A stretch of 64,000 nt of DNA. Source: Bimastos eiseni. Taxonomy: Eukaryota; Annelida; Clitellata; Crassiclitellata; Lumbricidae. Every line of letters starts with the position of its first letter. Position 1 is the stretch's first letter. The position numbers and the translations under genes were made by a program. The notes beneath the pieces were generated by a model. It had not been told where the DNA came from and did not search any database. It saw nothing but the letters and a program-made list of their open reading frames with translations. The DNA lies in the NCBI GenBank assembly GCA_959347315.1, contig OY365806.1, positions 51,264,068 to 51,328,067 on the forward strand, given 5' to 3'. This document shows, in pieces, positions 21,601 to 36,183 of the stretch.

Positions 21601-24600
21601 CTAAATAATTACCCCAGCGATGTTTGGATGTTGATTGTGAAGCAATTGTAGTTGAGTATAATTTGACGTTCCATGTATTTATTTATTTAAAAGTTACAAT
21701 CACATGTTATGGTAGCAATACCACCCAAATGTCATGATAGGTTCAAATTATATTTGGGTTCAAAGTGTCATTTGGTAAAAATTTACAATCGACACTTCAT
21801 TTCTCTCTCTAGCTCACCAGTGAGCTGAGATATTACACATTTGTTTGTGGTTAAAAAATGACCCCAATCTGTCCTCTGTGTAGTGTTAAATGGCTTAGTT
21901 CTGATTGCACAACCAGAAATAACTTCCATCACTCGTATTGTCTTATAAACTTGACCTATTGGTGCCTTGAAAGGAACAAGAGCAGCTAGTCTTCTGTTGG
22001 TTTCGCTCATACCTTTCTGAACGAACCCAAATGATTGTTACCAGTGAATCCAGAACTGTTAAACTGGGCGTTCCTCAAGGCTCTGTGCTTGGTCCTCTCT
22101 TGTTTATACTATATGCGGCTGACATTTCCTCTCTTTTCCGATTTGTGGTGCCACTGGTCATCTATTTGCTGTCAATTGCAGATGATGTACAGGCATTTGT
22201 TCATGGTTCCCATCATCCCTGTTGCTATTAGTTGAGAGTATTCAATGTCTATCTAACCTTCCTGACTCCTGGATGTCATCTAATCGCCTCTCCCTCAGTG
22301 CTTCTGAAACTAAATTTATCTGGTTTGGTACTCCACAGCAAAGTCAGAAGCTTGATTTTGTTCTCCTCTCTGAAAAGTTCCCTTTCTTCACTTTCTCGTC
22401 AAGTGTTCGTGATCTTGGTGCTTTTCTTGATAGATCTCTTACATTTGTCGAATACATCTCTTATCTCACACGCTCATCCTATTTTCATCTAAGGTGCCTC
22501 CGGGTCATTCGTCATTCTATCTCCTCACCAACATTCACTACTTTAGTTCATGCTTTATGTATTCTCGAATGGACTACTGCAATTCCCTTCTCATTGGTCT
22601 TCCAAAGTTTTGTCTCTCTCCTCTTCAGTTGGTATTTAAGACAGCTGCTAGACTGATAGCTCGCTTTCCTCGTTTCTCTAGCATCTCTACCCCTTTATGT
22701 TTGATGAACTTCATTGGCTCCCTCTCCATGCAAGCATGGAGAGGGAGTAATTTAAAATTCTCATTCTAATCTTCAAGGCTCAGCGGGGTCTTGCCCCGAG
22801 ATACCTGGCTGATGTAATACTTCAGCCTCATTCAGCTTCCTCTCTCCGTCCACTTCACTCCTTCAATAGACATGACCTTTTGGTTCCTCGAACTAGAACA
22901 GGGCTATTCAATTAGCGGCCCGCGGGCCAAATCTGGCCCGCGAAGGCCTAACAACTGGCCCGCGGACCTATGCCAAAATTTTAAAATTTTAAGGATTTTT
23001 TTAAAAATCTATGTTTTTGAATTATTATTATTATAATTATAATTATTTGAATTATATTATATATTTTGCAAATGTATCATTTTAAAAAATTTACTGAAGG
23101 GTGCTCAGCAGCCCCCCTCCCCAAACCCTCAGCAGCCCCCCTCCCCAAACCCTCAGCAGCCCCCCTCCCCAAACCCTCAGCAGCCCCCCTCCCCAAACCC
23201 TCAGCAGCCCCCCTCCCCAAACCCTCAGCAGCCCCCCTCCCCAAACCCTCAGCAGCCCCCCTCCCCAAACCCTCAGCAGCCCCCCTCCCCAAACCCTCAG
23301 CAGCCCCCCTCCCCAAACCCTCAGCAGCCCCCCTCCCCAAACCCTCAGCAGCCCCCCTCCCCAAACCCCTCCTTGAGCCTCTGGCCCGCCACCATCTCCA
23401 GATTTCTCTAGTTTGGCCCTTGACTAAATCTAATTGAATAGCCCTGAACTAGAACAACTATGGCTCAGTCTCGATCGTTTGCTTCAATTGGTCCCTCTCT
23501 GTGGAATGCGCTTTCTCCATCTGTTTTTTCCAAAATTCTAACTGGCAGTCTTTCATCTTCTTTTGCATTTCTCAAAATCTACTTCTTCTCTTGGGAACTT
23601 CTGCTAGAGGCGCTCTATAAATGCCTAAATACAATACAATATGTCATCATAATAATTTCTTTTGCTTAAATAAGAGTTTATTGCAATCTTTATTGTTCAA
23701 ATTTACTATTACAGTGTTCAGTATCACTCTAATAATTTCATTTGATATCACAGTTGTGACTGTCATTACTTCTTTACTATGGCAATTACAGTTATAATCT
23801 TCACTGATAAACAGAACTATTTGTTTTGTACTTACCACTCTGGTCATCTTTAATGTCACTGTAACTGTTTCTTTTGCAATTGACTTTTGTGGCAATCTTT
23901 ATTGCAGCTAATTAATTTTCCATTACAGTTATCAGACAATCTAGTGTAAAAATCCTGTTTAATTAAAATACTGTACTTTCAAATGTATTGTATACCAGAG
24001 TGCAGATATGCAGTTGATTCAATAAAGAATTATACTTACTTGCTTATCTTTACTGTCACCATAATGATTTCATTTAGACTACAGTTGAGGTAATTTTTAT
24101 TGTCACTGCATCTTTTTCTGTAAATATTTACTGTTGCTCTAACTGTCTTTATACCATAATAATTATTATCAATTGTAAACTTAATCGTTGCTTGTGACAT
24201 AATAGTTTGATTTTTTTAGTGACGCCGTTGGACCTGATATCCTACATTAACAGTGAACAAAGCAACAAAACTCTGCGCATAGATTACATGGTCCAGTCTG
24301 CTCTGACGTCAGAACAAGATGGCTGTGACCAATTTTGTTTTGATCAGGATTTTCCAGTTGCTGCCTTGTCTGCCTTGGACCATCTGTGTCGTTGTGGTCG
24401 ACCATTCGTTGTCAATCAACCTTCAATGACTGTTGTGCCTGAACCGGCAGAGGGCAGTCTGCTAGATGACAAGTTCTATATTCAGAACGCTCATTTAATT
24501 GATCCTACTTTTTATTTTCAAATGAAGAAGATGTCTCTCTCGTCTCTTAATGCAGCCATCATTTCTTTTCATCTGCCAATCATTCCAAGCCATTGTGATT

Positions 24601-27135
24601 GGAAATTTGGAGAGAATGGACTTGAGTTATTTCGATATTTCGGCATTGCATGTCGTCTTGTACATTACCGTTACGTTTGGCCAGGATTTTACATGGTAAC
24701 AGCCTCAATGTCTTCAGTGAATGGTTCAGTTCGAGCATCAAGTAATTTTTCAATTGTTGTTCAGGATCCAATCAATGCCGTTGTTTTGCCGTCTCCATCG
24801 GTTGGTCTTGCTCATAGGCCTCTCAATGTCACCATCATGATGAGCTCTGGAACAAATGTTTCAATCTCCTGGAATATAATGAATAGCTCAGAAACACTTG
24901 AGACTGAAACAATTGGTGAGTTATATCTGTTTATTTTTGCATCTCATCAGTTGCCTCAATATTAGCCTTGCTTGACTATTTAAAATTGGGCCTCAGTTGT
25001 TGTGAGAGGTATTGGGGCTGAATTCAAATTGCTGGGCACAATGAATGCCTGGCACAGTAGTCTGTTTGTTTGGTCGAAAATCTGATTGTGGGTTTGACCA
25101 GAGTGAATTGCCAGGTGAACGTGTGGCATGGTGTTCGATTGGTTAGAGCAGCCGGCCCGTAACACTCAGTGTACGCTGAGTGAGTGGGTTCGACTCTCAT
25201 CCGAGGCGTCACTGTGTAGGGACCTTGAGCAAGTCCTTTGGGCACAATTGCTCTGCATTACAACTGCAGATGCGCCGTCGAGGCATGTGACACTGTGTGC
25301 ACTTGGGCAGTGTGACTAAACTTTAAGAAGGGCGATATCAAATAACAGTTGTATTGTATTGTGGGATCAGAGATTTATGTCTGGACTGGCTTGTGGATTA
25401 TTTGACTGATAGAAGACTAGGAGTCCTCTACACTTGGTCTACTTCTAACTTATTAGGTATAACCTGTGGATTCCCTCAAGGCTCCCTACTAGGGCCGTTA
25501 CTGTTCTTGCTGTATGTAAATGATATTCATGTTGCATCATTTCTCCTAGAATTTTTGCCGACAATACTAATTATGTTTTTGTCTGGTAAATTGCTGCATG
25601 AAATGATTATTGGACTTAATGGGGAGCTTGGATAAGTTGGATCATGGTTAGAGCATATAAACTATCCCTCAACCTTAAAAAAACAATCATGTCTTATTAT
25701 ACTCTGAGAAAAAGGTGGCCTCAATACTTGATTACCCAATCAGCATTGATATTGAAAATCGAAATTTTGGCAAATTCATATCAACTAAATTTCTGGGAGT
25801 TTACCATGTACACAACGTATTACTTATGTTTCTCAAAAGTCGGCAAAAATTATTGATATTATTTCTCAATCTGACATGTTCTAGGCAAACTCTCCAAAAT
25901 CTATATTATGTGCTTGTCTACCTCTATCTTACATACTGTAATCTTATTTGAGCAACTACTTATCACACTAGATTGACCTGTCTTCAGACTCTCTAGAAGC
26001 AAATTGTAATAATATAATTTAAGAGTTATAATATATAATGTACCCTAAAGAACCCATTCTGCTAATCTATTTATAACTAAAAGCATATTACCAATGTGAA
26101 TGTATTAATAAACTGCAGGTCGGGGAATGTGTGGGTCAATTCCCCAATAGTTTATTATTACCTAATAGATTTAAATTGTGATATAACAAAACTCCTAATT
26201 CCACAGTCACCAGACTCGCTACTCTGATAACTACCACCTAATCAGGGTTTATACTACTATTAGACAGCACTACATGGAAATATACTGTCTTATTTACTTA
26301 TTTACTGGAACTCGTTGTCTGACCTACATACCAATGCTCCATTTTTCCAACTATTTAATCAAGCATAGGTTAATAAAACCTCTTATTGAATGTAACTGTA
26401 TGGTCTAGTATGTCTGTTTCATTTAGGCTGCCTAATCTGCCTTTGTGGGCTGAACTTGTTCCCTTACCTCTATGGATGAACATCAGGATATAGGTTGTAG
26501 TAGAGCCTTTTGAATTGGCTATCTCGATTGTTAAAGACCAAGTTTTTAGGGCGTGGTCTAATGAATACCTGCCGCCTGCTAGCTACCAATCAGATCTCTC
26601 CAAAGCATCTCATCCGCCTGGGGTACAATCTTAAACAAATGGACCGGTGTGGTCAGTCTATCTGAATAGGCTCAATTGGGCCAAGTAGACAGCTGGGGGA
26701 AATGCGCTGGAAATAACAATTGAAACAATATTGGTGCTTCATAGTCCTTATAATTATATGCATCTACACACCTGTACTTGATATGCCACTCATATGCCTT
26801 TGTGCCTGTATTCGTGTGTGTGTGTGTGTGCGTGCGTGCGCAGCTTTAGCCAGTACGGCCATCTTGCAAGCTGCTCGTGGACAGCCTCCCGTCAAACGTG
26901 TGAAAAGTGCAACCAAACCCATGCGGGAAGTTTGCTGCAGTGTTGTAAATCGCGACTTCAAGGGATGAAGCCATGAGCCAAATCTTGGCGGTTGCCTGTG
27001 GTCACTGTTGTTTGCGTTTGTTTTTACGTGATGGTGACTGATGCGAGTGTAATTGAGAAATAGACTGAAAAGAATACTGGATGAATGCTATCAAATGCTG
27101 CATGTATATATAAGTGTGCGTATATATGTATGCAA

Positions 27136-27166
<31 letters not shown>

Positions 27167-27981
27167 CAGAGAGTGAGAGATCTGCTTATTGTTCCCAGGT
27201 ATCATAATTGATCATATTATATGCTGGCTGATATATTCTTCCTAGGTTTGACATGTGACCTAAATTATGCAGCGCTATTCAGACAGCACGACTCTCAACG
27301 GCCCACTATATTTACACCATTGACTGTAGCCCCACTCTGGACCATTATATTTATATATATATATATATATATATGGCGTTTGGCTGGGGTCAGTGTTGTT
27401 ATATTGTTTCTCTGATCTGGGGAACCTGAACTGTTATACACACGTGACAACCTATATCCAATCAGATATCAAAAGCAAATGTACCTTGAAATACGTTTCA
27501 TACGAGTCTTCATTCTTATTGCATCAGAAGCTGATCATTCAAGAGCTCTCAATTTTCAGCTGTTTTATTCAGTACAGATATATGTTTCTTATCATGACCA
27601 TGCTGAATGCCTATATTGTATTCAAATTGTATACATATATATATATATATTTGGAATAAATACATATACTGCATTCTGTATTTACCAATTTTTGCATGGT
27701 ACTATGTAATATCAACTACAGAGTTCTGCTGTATGCAAATATCGATCATCAAAAGAGTGAACATCTGAGTGGTTTTAGTCTGAGAGGGGGAGGCGGGGGA
27801 GGGGTAGCGGTGCCATTATTGTTTACTGCCACTCTGCAAGAACATAAACAGATGGACCAACTTTGACACCTGTCAATACAAGGTACATAGGCCTGTTGCT
27901 TGTAGGAGAGAGGGAACATTCTATTTCAAAGAAGGTGACTCTCTTCTTATACAAACTCAATGAAACAAACATTATATGCAT

Positions 27982-28025
<44 letters not shown>

Positions 28026-28418
28026 AGATTCATTGCATTGAATGGCATTACAATTAGTCATCTATTTACATTATGTTACAATGTCTCAGTCTTGCAATTC
28101 AGGGTTGTGTGCCCTATTCTCAACGCGCCCCTGAAAACCATATGAAATAAATACACCGGGCGAAAAGGCGCTTACTATAATGATTGAATGCTAAGACAAA
28201 GCCGTGAGACAGAAATTCACAGGTAGTCCTTCAGCCTAGAGATATAAATATAAACAGCGTGTGTGTGCGTGTGTGTGTGCGGACCAGCTCACAGAGAAAC
28301 AAACGCAAACAACAGTGACCACAGGCAATCGCCAAGATTGTTCCACAAGCCGAGTGATCTATAATGGTCCATGGGCTGATATCCTGTATGCGTCCTATTG
28401 CGCTTTGGCTCATGACTT

Positions 28419-28450
<32 letters not shown>

Positions 28451-31400
28451 GATGTATGTACAGAGACAGACAGACAGACGGAGAACGGCCCAGAGGCATG
28501 CAGGCATTTCAATTGAAAGGAATTGGCGGTGGACTTGAATGTGGCACTTATTGACTGTAGCCCCACTCAATGAGTTGTAGCCCCACTCAATGAGTTCAGG
28601 TTTGATTGACAAGCAGGTGGGTGGGGTACAGAGCAGTTTGTCGCAAAACTGCCCACCCTAAAAACTTGGCCTTTAAGGAAGATTGCTATTGCTGTACAGC
28701 ACGCTTGCTTCGTGTGATATTTATTGATGTAATTGGGCAACCCTTGCTAGTGGAACATGTTGATGTTCCTTCCCTTGGGGTCTCCCCATTGCTTACTGAT
28801 GTGATGTTCTATGAACTCACTCTGTACGTGCTGATTAATTTATGTTTATTTTAGTTCTTGAACATAATTTGGGTTTTGTTGTATTCATATTGCTAAACAA
28901 TAAAGTTGATTTTGATTTGATTTTTTCACTTGAGGGCAGTTATACCAGTGCCCTGCACATTACAAAGACAGCCAACAGCAATGCCATAATGCTGTACTAT
29001 TTCATATTTTGTCATGCATGTTCTGCAATCTGTTGTTTGTACTTGAAGTTTCAAAAGTTGGAGAAAATCAGAGAAACAGGTCGTCGTTCTTTTAGAGTGG
29101 TAAACTGACTCAGTGATTGTTGTCTTCTTTTTTACCCAGGTCACTTAATCAATGTCCCTAAATACGTGGCAGGCATTGGACAATTCAGTCAATCAACTCG
29201 TCAGATGGTTCCTGCTGGGGAAAACTTCGCTATCCCACCTATCTCTCCACCTAATGAAACGACGCTTTACTTATTCCCAGGTATGACATGTGAATCTAAA
29301 CTTTTCCTCTACGTTTATTTCTTTCCTTATTTTCATTTCAACCAATAACTAAGCATAAACACAACATGACATAACATTAGTGTAAACTTGAAAAACACAA
29401 CTCATCAGCAATACTCCCAACCAACCTTGAAGGACACACACACAGACAGAACAGATTTCAAGTAGTTAGAGATGTTATTGCATTGATGTTAATGTTGCAT
29501 TGATGTTAATGTTGCATTGTTGTTAATGTTGCATTGATGTTAATGTTGCATTGATGTTAATGTTGCATCGTACAGTTTGGTGCTACAAGTTAAAAAGAAA
29601 GATTTCTTTGCATTCAGAGAGAATTTCTGAAAGAATCTGATTTTGTGCCAGTTGACAAATAGTTAGATTTTTACACTCTTAATGTTAGTGGGTCTTTCAG
29701 CTAAAACCAAAGTAATGCTGTGCAATGTAGCCGTCTGGCCACCTGAATAATTGCAGAGGCTTAATAGAGCTGCCATTTTACAATATATCTGTATATTTTT
29801 TTCATTTTATTTGTATTTCACATCACATAGACAAGAACAGAATGGAGCACAAAGTAAGATTAGCAAAAGAGTAAATGAAGAAAGACTTTGATATCTCGAC
29901 ATTTGACTTTGCACTTTTCTTATACTCATGCAAACAAAAGAATAACTGACAGCAGCTACCACATGAGCATTCCAAAACTGTCAAAGGACATCACTAACTA
30001 ATATCTCAAGGCTTCAGTCTGTTCTTAATGTTAGTTCCTGTCATATTGAAAGTGTCCTCTGATCTGTCGATATGGCTTTTTTATGTGGGATATTTTGTGC
30101 TGGCTCCCTGTCCAGCTGAGAAATCAGTCTAGATCCTGAACCTTATGCCCGATGGTTGTTTTGGCTGTGCTCCATCAGGGTCTTCTGTATTTCTGTCTGC
30201 TTGGTCTCAGGTGGTGGCATCCCTTGGATGGCTGGTCATGGACTTCTGACTGTCCGTCAAAAGCACCTGCACAATAAGTGATTAGGTCACTTGTAATTTT
30301 AAAAGGAGGACCACTCTAGGATACTGGGCCAACAATAGCAAACTTTCTGTGCTGGATAGTGGCTGACCTGTCCTCCTGAGGGACAATATGGACGCCATGT
30401 ATGGCAGATCTGATGGACCTGTGACCAGGTACGTGTGAAGCAGAGATGTGGTGCAGAGATCTGAGATAGGATAGGGCAGTTCTCACACTGGACAATTTAG
30501 CGTTGGAATCATGTTCAATACGCTGAGGTATAGGTAACTAACGCAAAGTGTCTTGTATATAGGCACAGATAACATGGCCATTTATTTTGGGATGTCGTCA
30601 ATCACACATGTCAATGATTCATTTAGAACAGACTGAAATTTCTAGGTAAGAGATGATCGCAATCTAAAGAAATTAGTCAAAGTTGCTTTTAGAGGAGGCA
30701 ATGGTAATGATCAGTACAGAGGTAAGTGATCATCACACAGTGCTGAACTCATGGATCAGTGCAGATGTGAGCGATCATCACACAGTGTTGAACTAACAAC
30801 AATAACTATCTTTACAGATAGTGTTTACATGATTGCAGGGCATCTGTCAGTTTCTGATGTAGAAATGATTGTTACATGGTTTAGTAGGTTAACTATTTCT
30901 TGTAATGATATACTTTGTTTGTTTTGTAGGCTGGTGGTTCACTCATTCTGGAGTTCTAGAAAAATGGATTTATTATAGGAATATATCAGTTAGCAATTCA
31001 ATGTTACACTTTCAGATTTATCGTCCACATTGTGTAAATGCTACACGTTATCTTTTATATCCAGGTAAGAAATAACAAAATGCTACCACTATTACTATTA
31101 CTATTACTATTACTATTGCTATTACTGTATATTGTCAACAAGAAATGTTGCTCACTGGAACCTAGATTTAACAGTGTTGACATGATGCAGATTCATTCAC
31201 GTGATTGGTTGTTGGAAAACATTTTAACTGAAAAACTTTAACAAGACTGCTAATCTGAACCATATAATTACTGTGCTAATCACTATCGATTAATATATAT
31301 TAATAATACTATTAAAGGCTTGACTTTGATTAATAATGTTAATTTTGTATTTGTCATTTATTATTGTGAAATTCATAATCATTATTTTTAACTAGGAATT

Positions 31401-34400
31401 TATCATTAATTCTGATGGTTAACTATTAAAAATTGTAATCGTTAGCAAACCCTTTATGTATATATACAGATATATATATATATACACGTGTGTGTATGTG
31501 TGTGTGTTATATGGACCTAATGCATTATATTATTGTGATTTTTAATTTGCTGAGTCCATTTTTATTCTTGCAGACTCTGGTTCAGAATTTACAACATGTT
31601 CAGAACATGAACAGTTCCCAGCGTTTGAACATAATTGTTCCTTTGGTCTACAGTACTGCCCTTTATTGAGAAGATGTCAACTGAGAATGAGTCCATGCAC
31701 ATGTCGTGCACCACATATTAATGGAACTGAATCTTGTGCAAATGCAACAAAAGACTGGCATAATTTGGTGCAGGATTTGCCAAATTACAGTCTGGTTGGC
31801 AACTGGTCTGTTGAGGATACAACTGAAGATGATGTTGGTTTGGAACTCTTAACGAACCTCAGCATTAAAGTGCAAACAAACGATATAATCGGGTTGGAAT
31901 TTGTTTCTGAAGTTCCACCTGTCAGATGTATCCATGACGAGAAGTCACCATGGAGACAGAACGTCATAGCGATACATCAAAGTTCATGGATGGCAAGAAG
32001 CACCGAGATTTCGGTCAAGTCTGTAGCACAGCGCGTGACCATTTTGGATGATATTGTTTGCGATGTTATGGCAGTTTACAGTACACCAGAGTTTGTCACA
32101 TCGCATCTTTCTGTTTCTTTGCCTCCTGGAGTACACACTGTTTTGTTCAACTTGTCAAATTTAATATCGTACCAAACAAAAGCAGTCGAACTGATTACAG
32201 TCGCTGAAATTGAAGAGTTCCGCCTGATATACCCAACTGAGGACATGCTCCGACCTCCAGTTTCAGTTGATTCTGTTGGACAGCTGACAGTAGAAGCTGA
32301 CAATTGGATCACTTTTGTATTTTGCATTGCACAAGGAAGCACTGTACATCTTACTAACAGTATTGATTCCACCCAGATCCAGTTTGAACCGGTTTGTCCA
32401 GTCAATCTACCACCAGAAGTTATTTGTAACAGTTCCTTGTCATACGCGATAAAAAAGATTCCCTTTATGCCAGCCCAAAACATTTCTGGTTTACGGATAT
32501 TATTTACAGCAAGAAATGAAATCTCTGTTAAAACCATTTTCTGTGATATATTGTCCTTGAAACGAATTAGGAATATGAATTTGACGAGAAATGCGATCCA
32601 GGGTTGGCCCTCATATCTTGACATTCATATTTTCAGTGTCGTTGTGTCTGATGAAATTCTTATTTCTTCCTATCAGTGGACAACAAGTGATGGACTCACT
32701 ACCGTCTCGGACTTTCCTGACCTGAAGCACGTTTTTTCTACTGCGGGACGACACACGGTTTCTGTAAATGCAAGCAATGATTTAAGTTTTCAGACTGCAA
32801 CGTTGAATGTGACACTTTATCAGCCATCCGATGTTAACATTTCTCTTCCAGAACTTCCAGAAGTTGTGTCAACTGGGGCAGTGACTGCTGTTCCTCTTTG
32901 GATAGAAATGAATCCATTCAGCATTGTCAGATGTAACGTCACAGTCACACTCGACTTCGTTTCAACAGTGAACACGACCAGTGTTGTATATTTCAATGAA
33001 TACGATGAACAAGAAAACTTCAAGAAGGTTTCTATTCTGTTTAATGTATGGCATCCTGGTGTATACTTCATACAGGTGTTGGCTTTGGATGAACTGCTGC
33101 CTGGTGACCATAGAGAGAAAGTCATTGGAGCATCAGCTGCCATAGATGCAGAGGAACCCATCACAGGACTGGCGCTGAGCATTGGTAATCTGACACAGAG
33201 TAATGATTTCACATTTCTTCTCACAGCCACTGTTGCTACAGGTAGCAACATGACTCTTTCTTTTCAAATTGGCCAAAGTGTTGTCAACACTTCCAAGTTA
33301 TCCATAAAGCACACGTTTACAAAGAACAAACTCTATATGGTTCAACTTGTGGCCACCAATCGTGTGAGCAGAGGCTGGACAAATCTGACAGTTAACATAG
33401 ACAGTAATGGGCTGATTGAAGGCATTGAGTTATTTGGCTGTTGCTCGGAAATTTACTCAACGGGAACTACTGTTTCATTTGCTGTGAAAGTAAGCGAGAA
33501 TTCACAGAAACAGTACAATTGCACGTGGTTAATTGTTCATCAGCATAAAGTGATTGCTTACCATGACGGTTATCACATCACATTTCTTGTCAAGTCACCG
33601 GGAAATTACAGGGTTACGGTCAAGCTGACCCATCATGAGGTGATGCATATTCTTACAGATACATTTATTGTTCAGGAGCCAATTTCCTTTTTGAATCTTT
33701 ATACGAACGCCGGCTTTGATGGCATCTTCATCCGCCAGGAGCTCATCTGCACTGCCATTCACACAGCTGGGTCTCATTTGAGCTATCAGTGGAACATCAC
33801 TGCTCAGTCAGGCATCTTCGAAATCAGTAAAATATATGCCAATCGAATGACTGCAGTGTTTTACAGCAACAATACCTATGAGATTGATGTCTTTGCAAGG
33901 AATGACGTCAGCAACGCATCTGCCTCTGCCGTCATTCGAGTGCTTGTCTGCAATCCACCGGTTCTACAGCTCGTGGGAAGTACGCGTCGGCAGGAACTCC
34001 GATCTCAGAGAATTGTTGTCGAGGTGATCGTACAGTCGTGCATCTTCCACCAGGCTTTACACAAGTGGATCGTATATCGAGAGAACTGCTCCGTCCGCAT
34101 CGACCGGGTTCCCCTTCCACCTTCCATCACCACAGATACATCTGCTCTGCATCTGCCACCAAGAACTCTACCATATGGAATGTACTGCCTCCATTTCGCA
34201 TCGGAGTATGTGAAGACGGTAAATCGGAGCGAGATATGTGTCGATTTGGATATTGTGGCATCCCCGTTAAAGGCACTCATCCTGGGAGGAGATGAACGTG
34301 CAGTGACTGTCGATGAAAAGATTATTCTGGATGGGACTCAGTCGTATGACCCGGATGTTGATGAAGGCGATCCTTCACATATAACGTACAGCTGGAGTTG

Positions 34401-36118
34401 TCAAACTAGTGTAAGTTCATTATTTATTTGGATAAAAGAACCATTTGCAATGCTCCCATGTTACATATCCAATAAATTCCATCTCTTGAATGTTCTGATT
34501 ATCACTTAACTGAAATTTCTTGTTCCGATATTGCCTCTGTTAGCTGACCTCAGTATCATTAACTCTGAATTACATCTTCTTAGAACACGACCCTCATAAG
34601 TTGCGGAACATATCTTAATGCAAAAGATGAGCTTCATGACTCATTTGAAATACCTATGTTATAGTTCCCTTAAAATAGCATTACCTTATATTTTTGTGAA
34701 CATGCATCTATTTAGAGACACCTCTTGCATGATGCTGCATCTCCTTTCCTGGGTTAAATAAATCATCTGGATGACTTTGTGGTCATGTCTTCCATTATTC
34801 AACAACATCACAAGATCCGGATGACCAAACAACATTGCAGTAATATTCTGCTGTTGAACTATTCTCATTCTCTGAGTGTTCATTGCTTCCTTTGGTAAAA
34901 ACAATAATTACAGTATTGTACTGTATGTATAAATTTATACCACACAAGTCTGATATGCTTCCAGTATAAGAGACCCAGAGAAAAGAAAGTGTAATTTTGA
35001 GATAATAACAAGTTAAAGTAAAAACATGGGATTTTCGCGACCCTCTGTTGTCTGGTATGGCGCAATTGTTCCATTTCCTTAAGAGATTTTTGATTACATA
35101 TCTTATTATTGAAATTTGATATCACCCTTTTTCCAACATCTTTTGCTCAGAAGTGCATGCACACGCCCTCGATGGCGCAATTGCAGTTGTACTGCATAGC
35201 AATGGTGCGCGAAGGACTTGCTCAAGGTCCATATACAGTGACGCCCCGAACGAGGCTCGAGCCCGCGCGCTCAGCACACACTGAACATTGCCGGCTGAAC
35301 GCTCTAACCGATCGACCGCTGTGCCACACCATTGATGATGTAAACTTGCCAGAGTGCAGCTCGTCAAGGAGGACTCATTCGAGTGGTTAAACGATATTTA
35401 ATTTTTTGCATTTTGGTCATGTTTTTCTCACTTTGTGAGTAATTTTTGTAATCAAATTTTGAGTTGTGTCCATAAAAATTTGATACATTGCATTGTCATG
35501 CAGGCCTGAAATGTGTGCAAAATTTCAGCTGTGAAGGTTGATGAGAACATAGAGGTGAAAAAGAGTTGATAGATGTCCAATGGACGGTCTGTTCGTGACA
35601 AACATTACGCAAGCCAAGTTAAATAAAAGAGGGTAATTATAAAGAAGCATTTGGCCATCAATTAGCAAGGAGAAATGTGCCAATGGTTGGATCTGTTTCT
35701 GTAGTGCAGGATCAATGAAGGCAAGGACTCGTGTTTTAGCCATAGTTGTTCTTGCGGATCAAAGAGGTATTGCCGGTCAAGTGAGAATAGTGGGTTAGAG
35801 AAGTTAATGGGGTCGGTAGGCAGATGAGGTCATGTAGATACTTGGATGCTTGGCCAATATTCGGTCGGTTGATTAACTCGGGAACACCGGATTGAACCAG
35901 ATATTGAGGGAATGCCAATGAAGGTGGTCTAAAATAATGATAATAGTATTAATATTTAATGGTAATAAAAGACTATTAAAACAATCCTGTATTATGGCTG
36001 AGGAACTGGATGAGACTGACTGTGAACCGACTGAAAGTTGACAATCAAAAATCATCTTAATGACAATGCTAGACAGTGTTGTTCTCTTGGAGTAGTATTT
36101 CCTATGAAATTTTGATTG

Positions 36119-36183
<65 letters not shown>

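Larger units (their letters stand above)
22031..23640 (+). mobile_element. CR1/L2-like LINE, RT palm to 3' end, in intron 3
   Basis: Plus-strand remnant with [54 protein letters not shown] and [16 protein letters not shown], then [16 protein letters not shown] and the 3' end GAGGCGCTCTATAAATGCC plus an ATACAAT tail. Frameshifts and stops interrupt it; the YADD region is degenerate (IADDVQAFV). A hAT MITE (22899-23446) is inserted in its C-terminal coding part. Confidence 0.85.

Noticed and set aside
22031..22231. Host reverse transcriptase/telomerase-like gene from [12 protein letters not shown]
   Set aside because: The flanking LINE C-terminal motifs and 3' tail identify a decayed non-LTR retrotransposon.
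23066..23437. Long open frames with AAPLPKPS / SPPPQTLS / GRGAAEGL repeats
   Set aside because: They arise from a 24-bp minisatellite inside a hAT MITE; length divisible by 3 keeps several frames open. No start context or domain.
25118..25364. Functional tRNA gene from A- and B-box matches
   Set aside because: No complete cloverleaf or acceptor stem; the sequence continues into a SINE body with a TTGTATTG tail and has a second copy at 35 kb.
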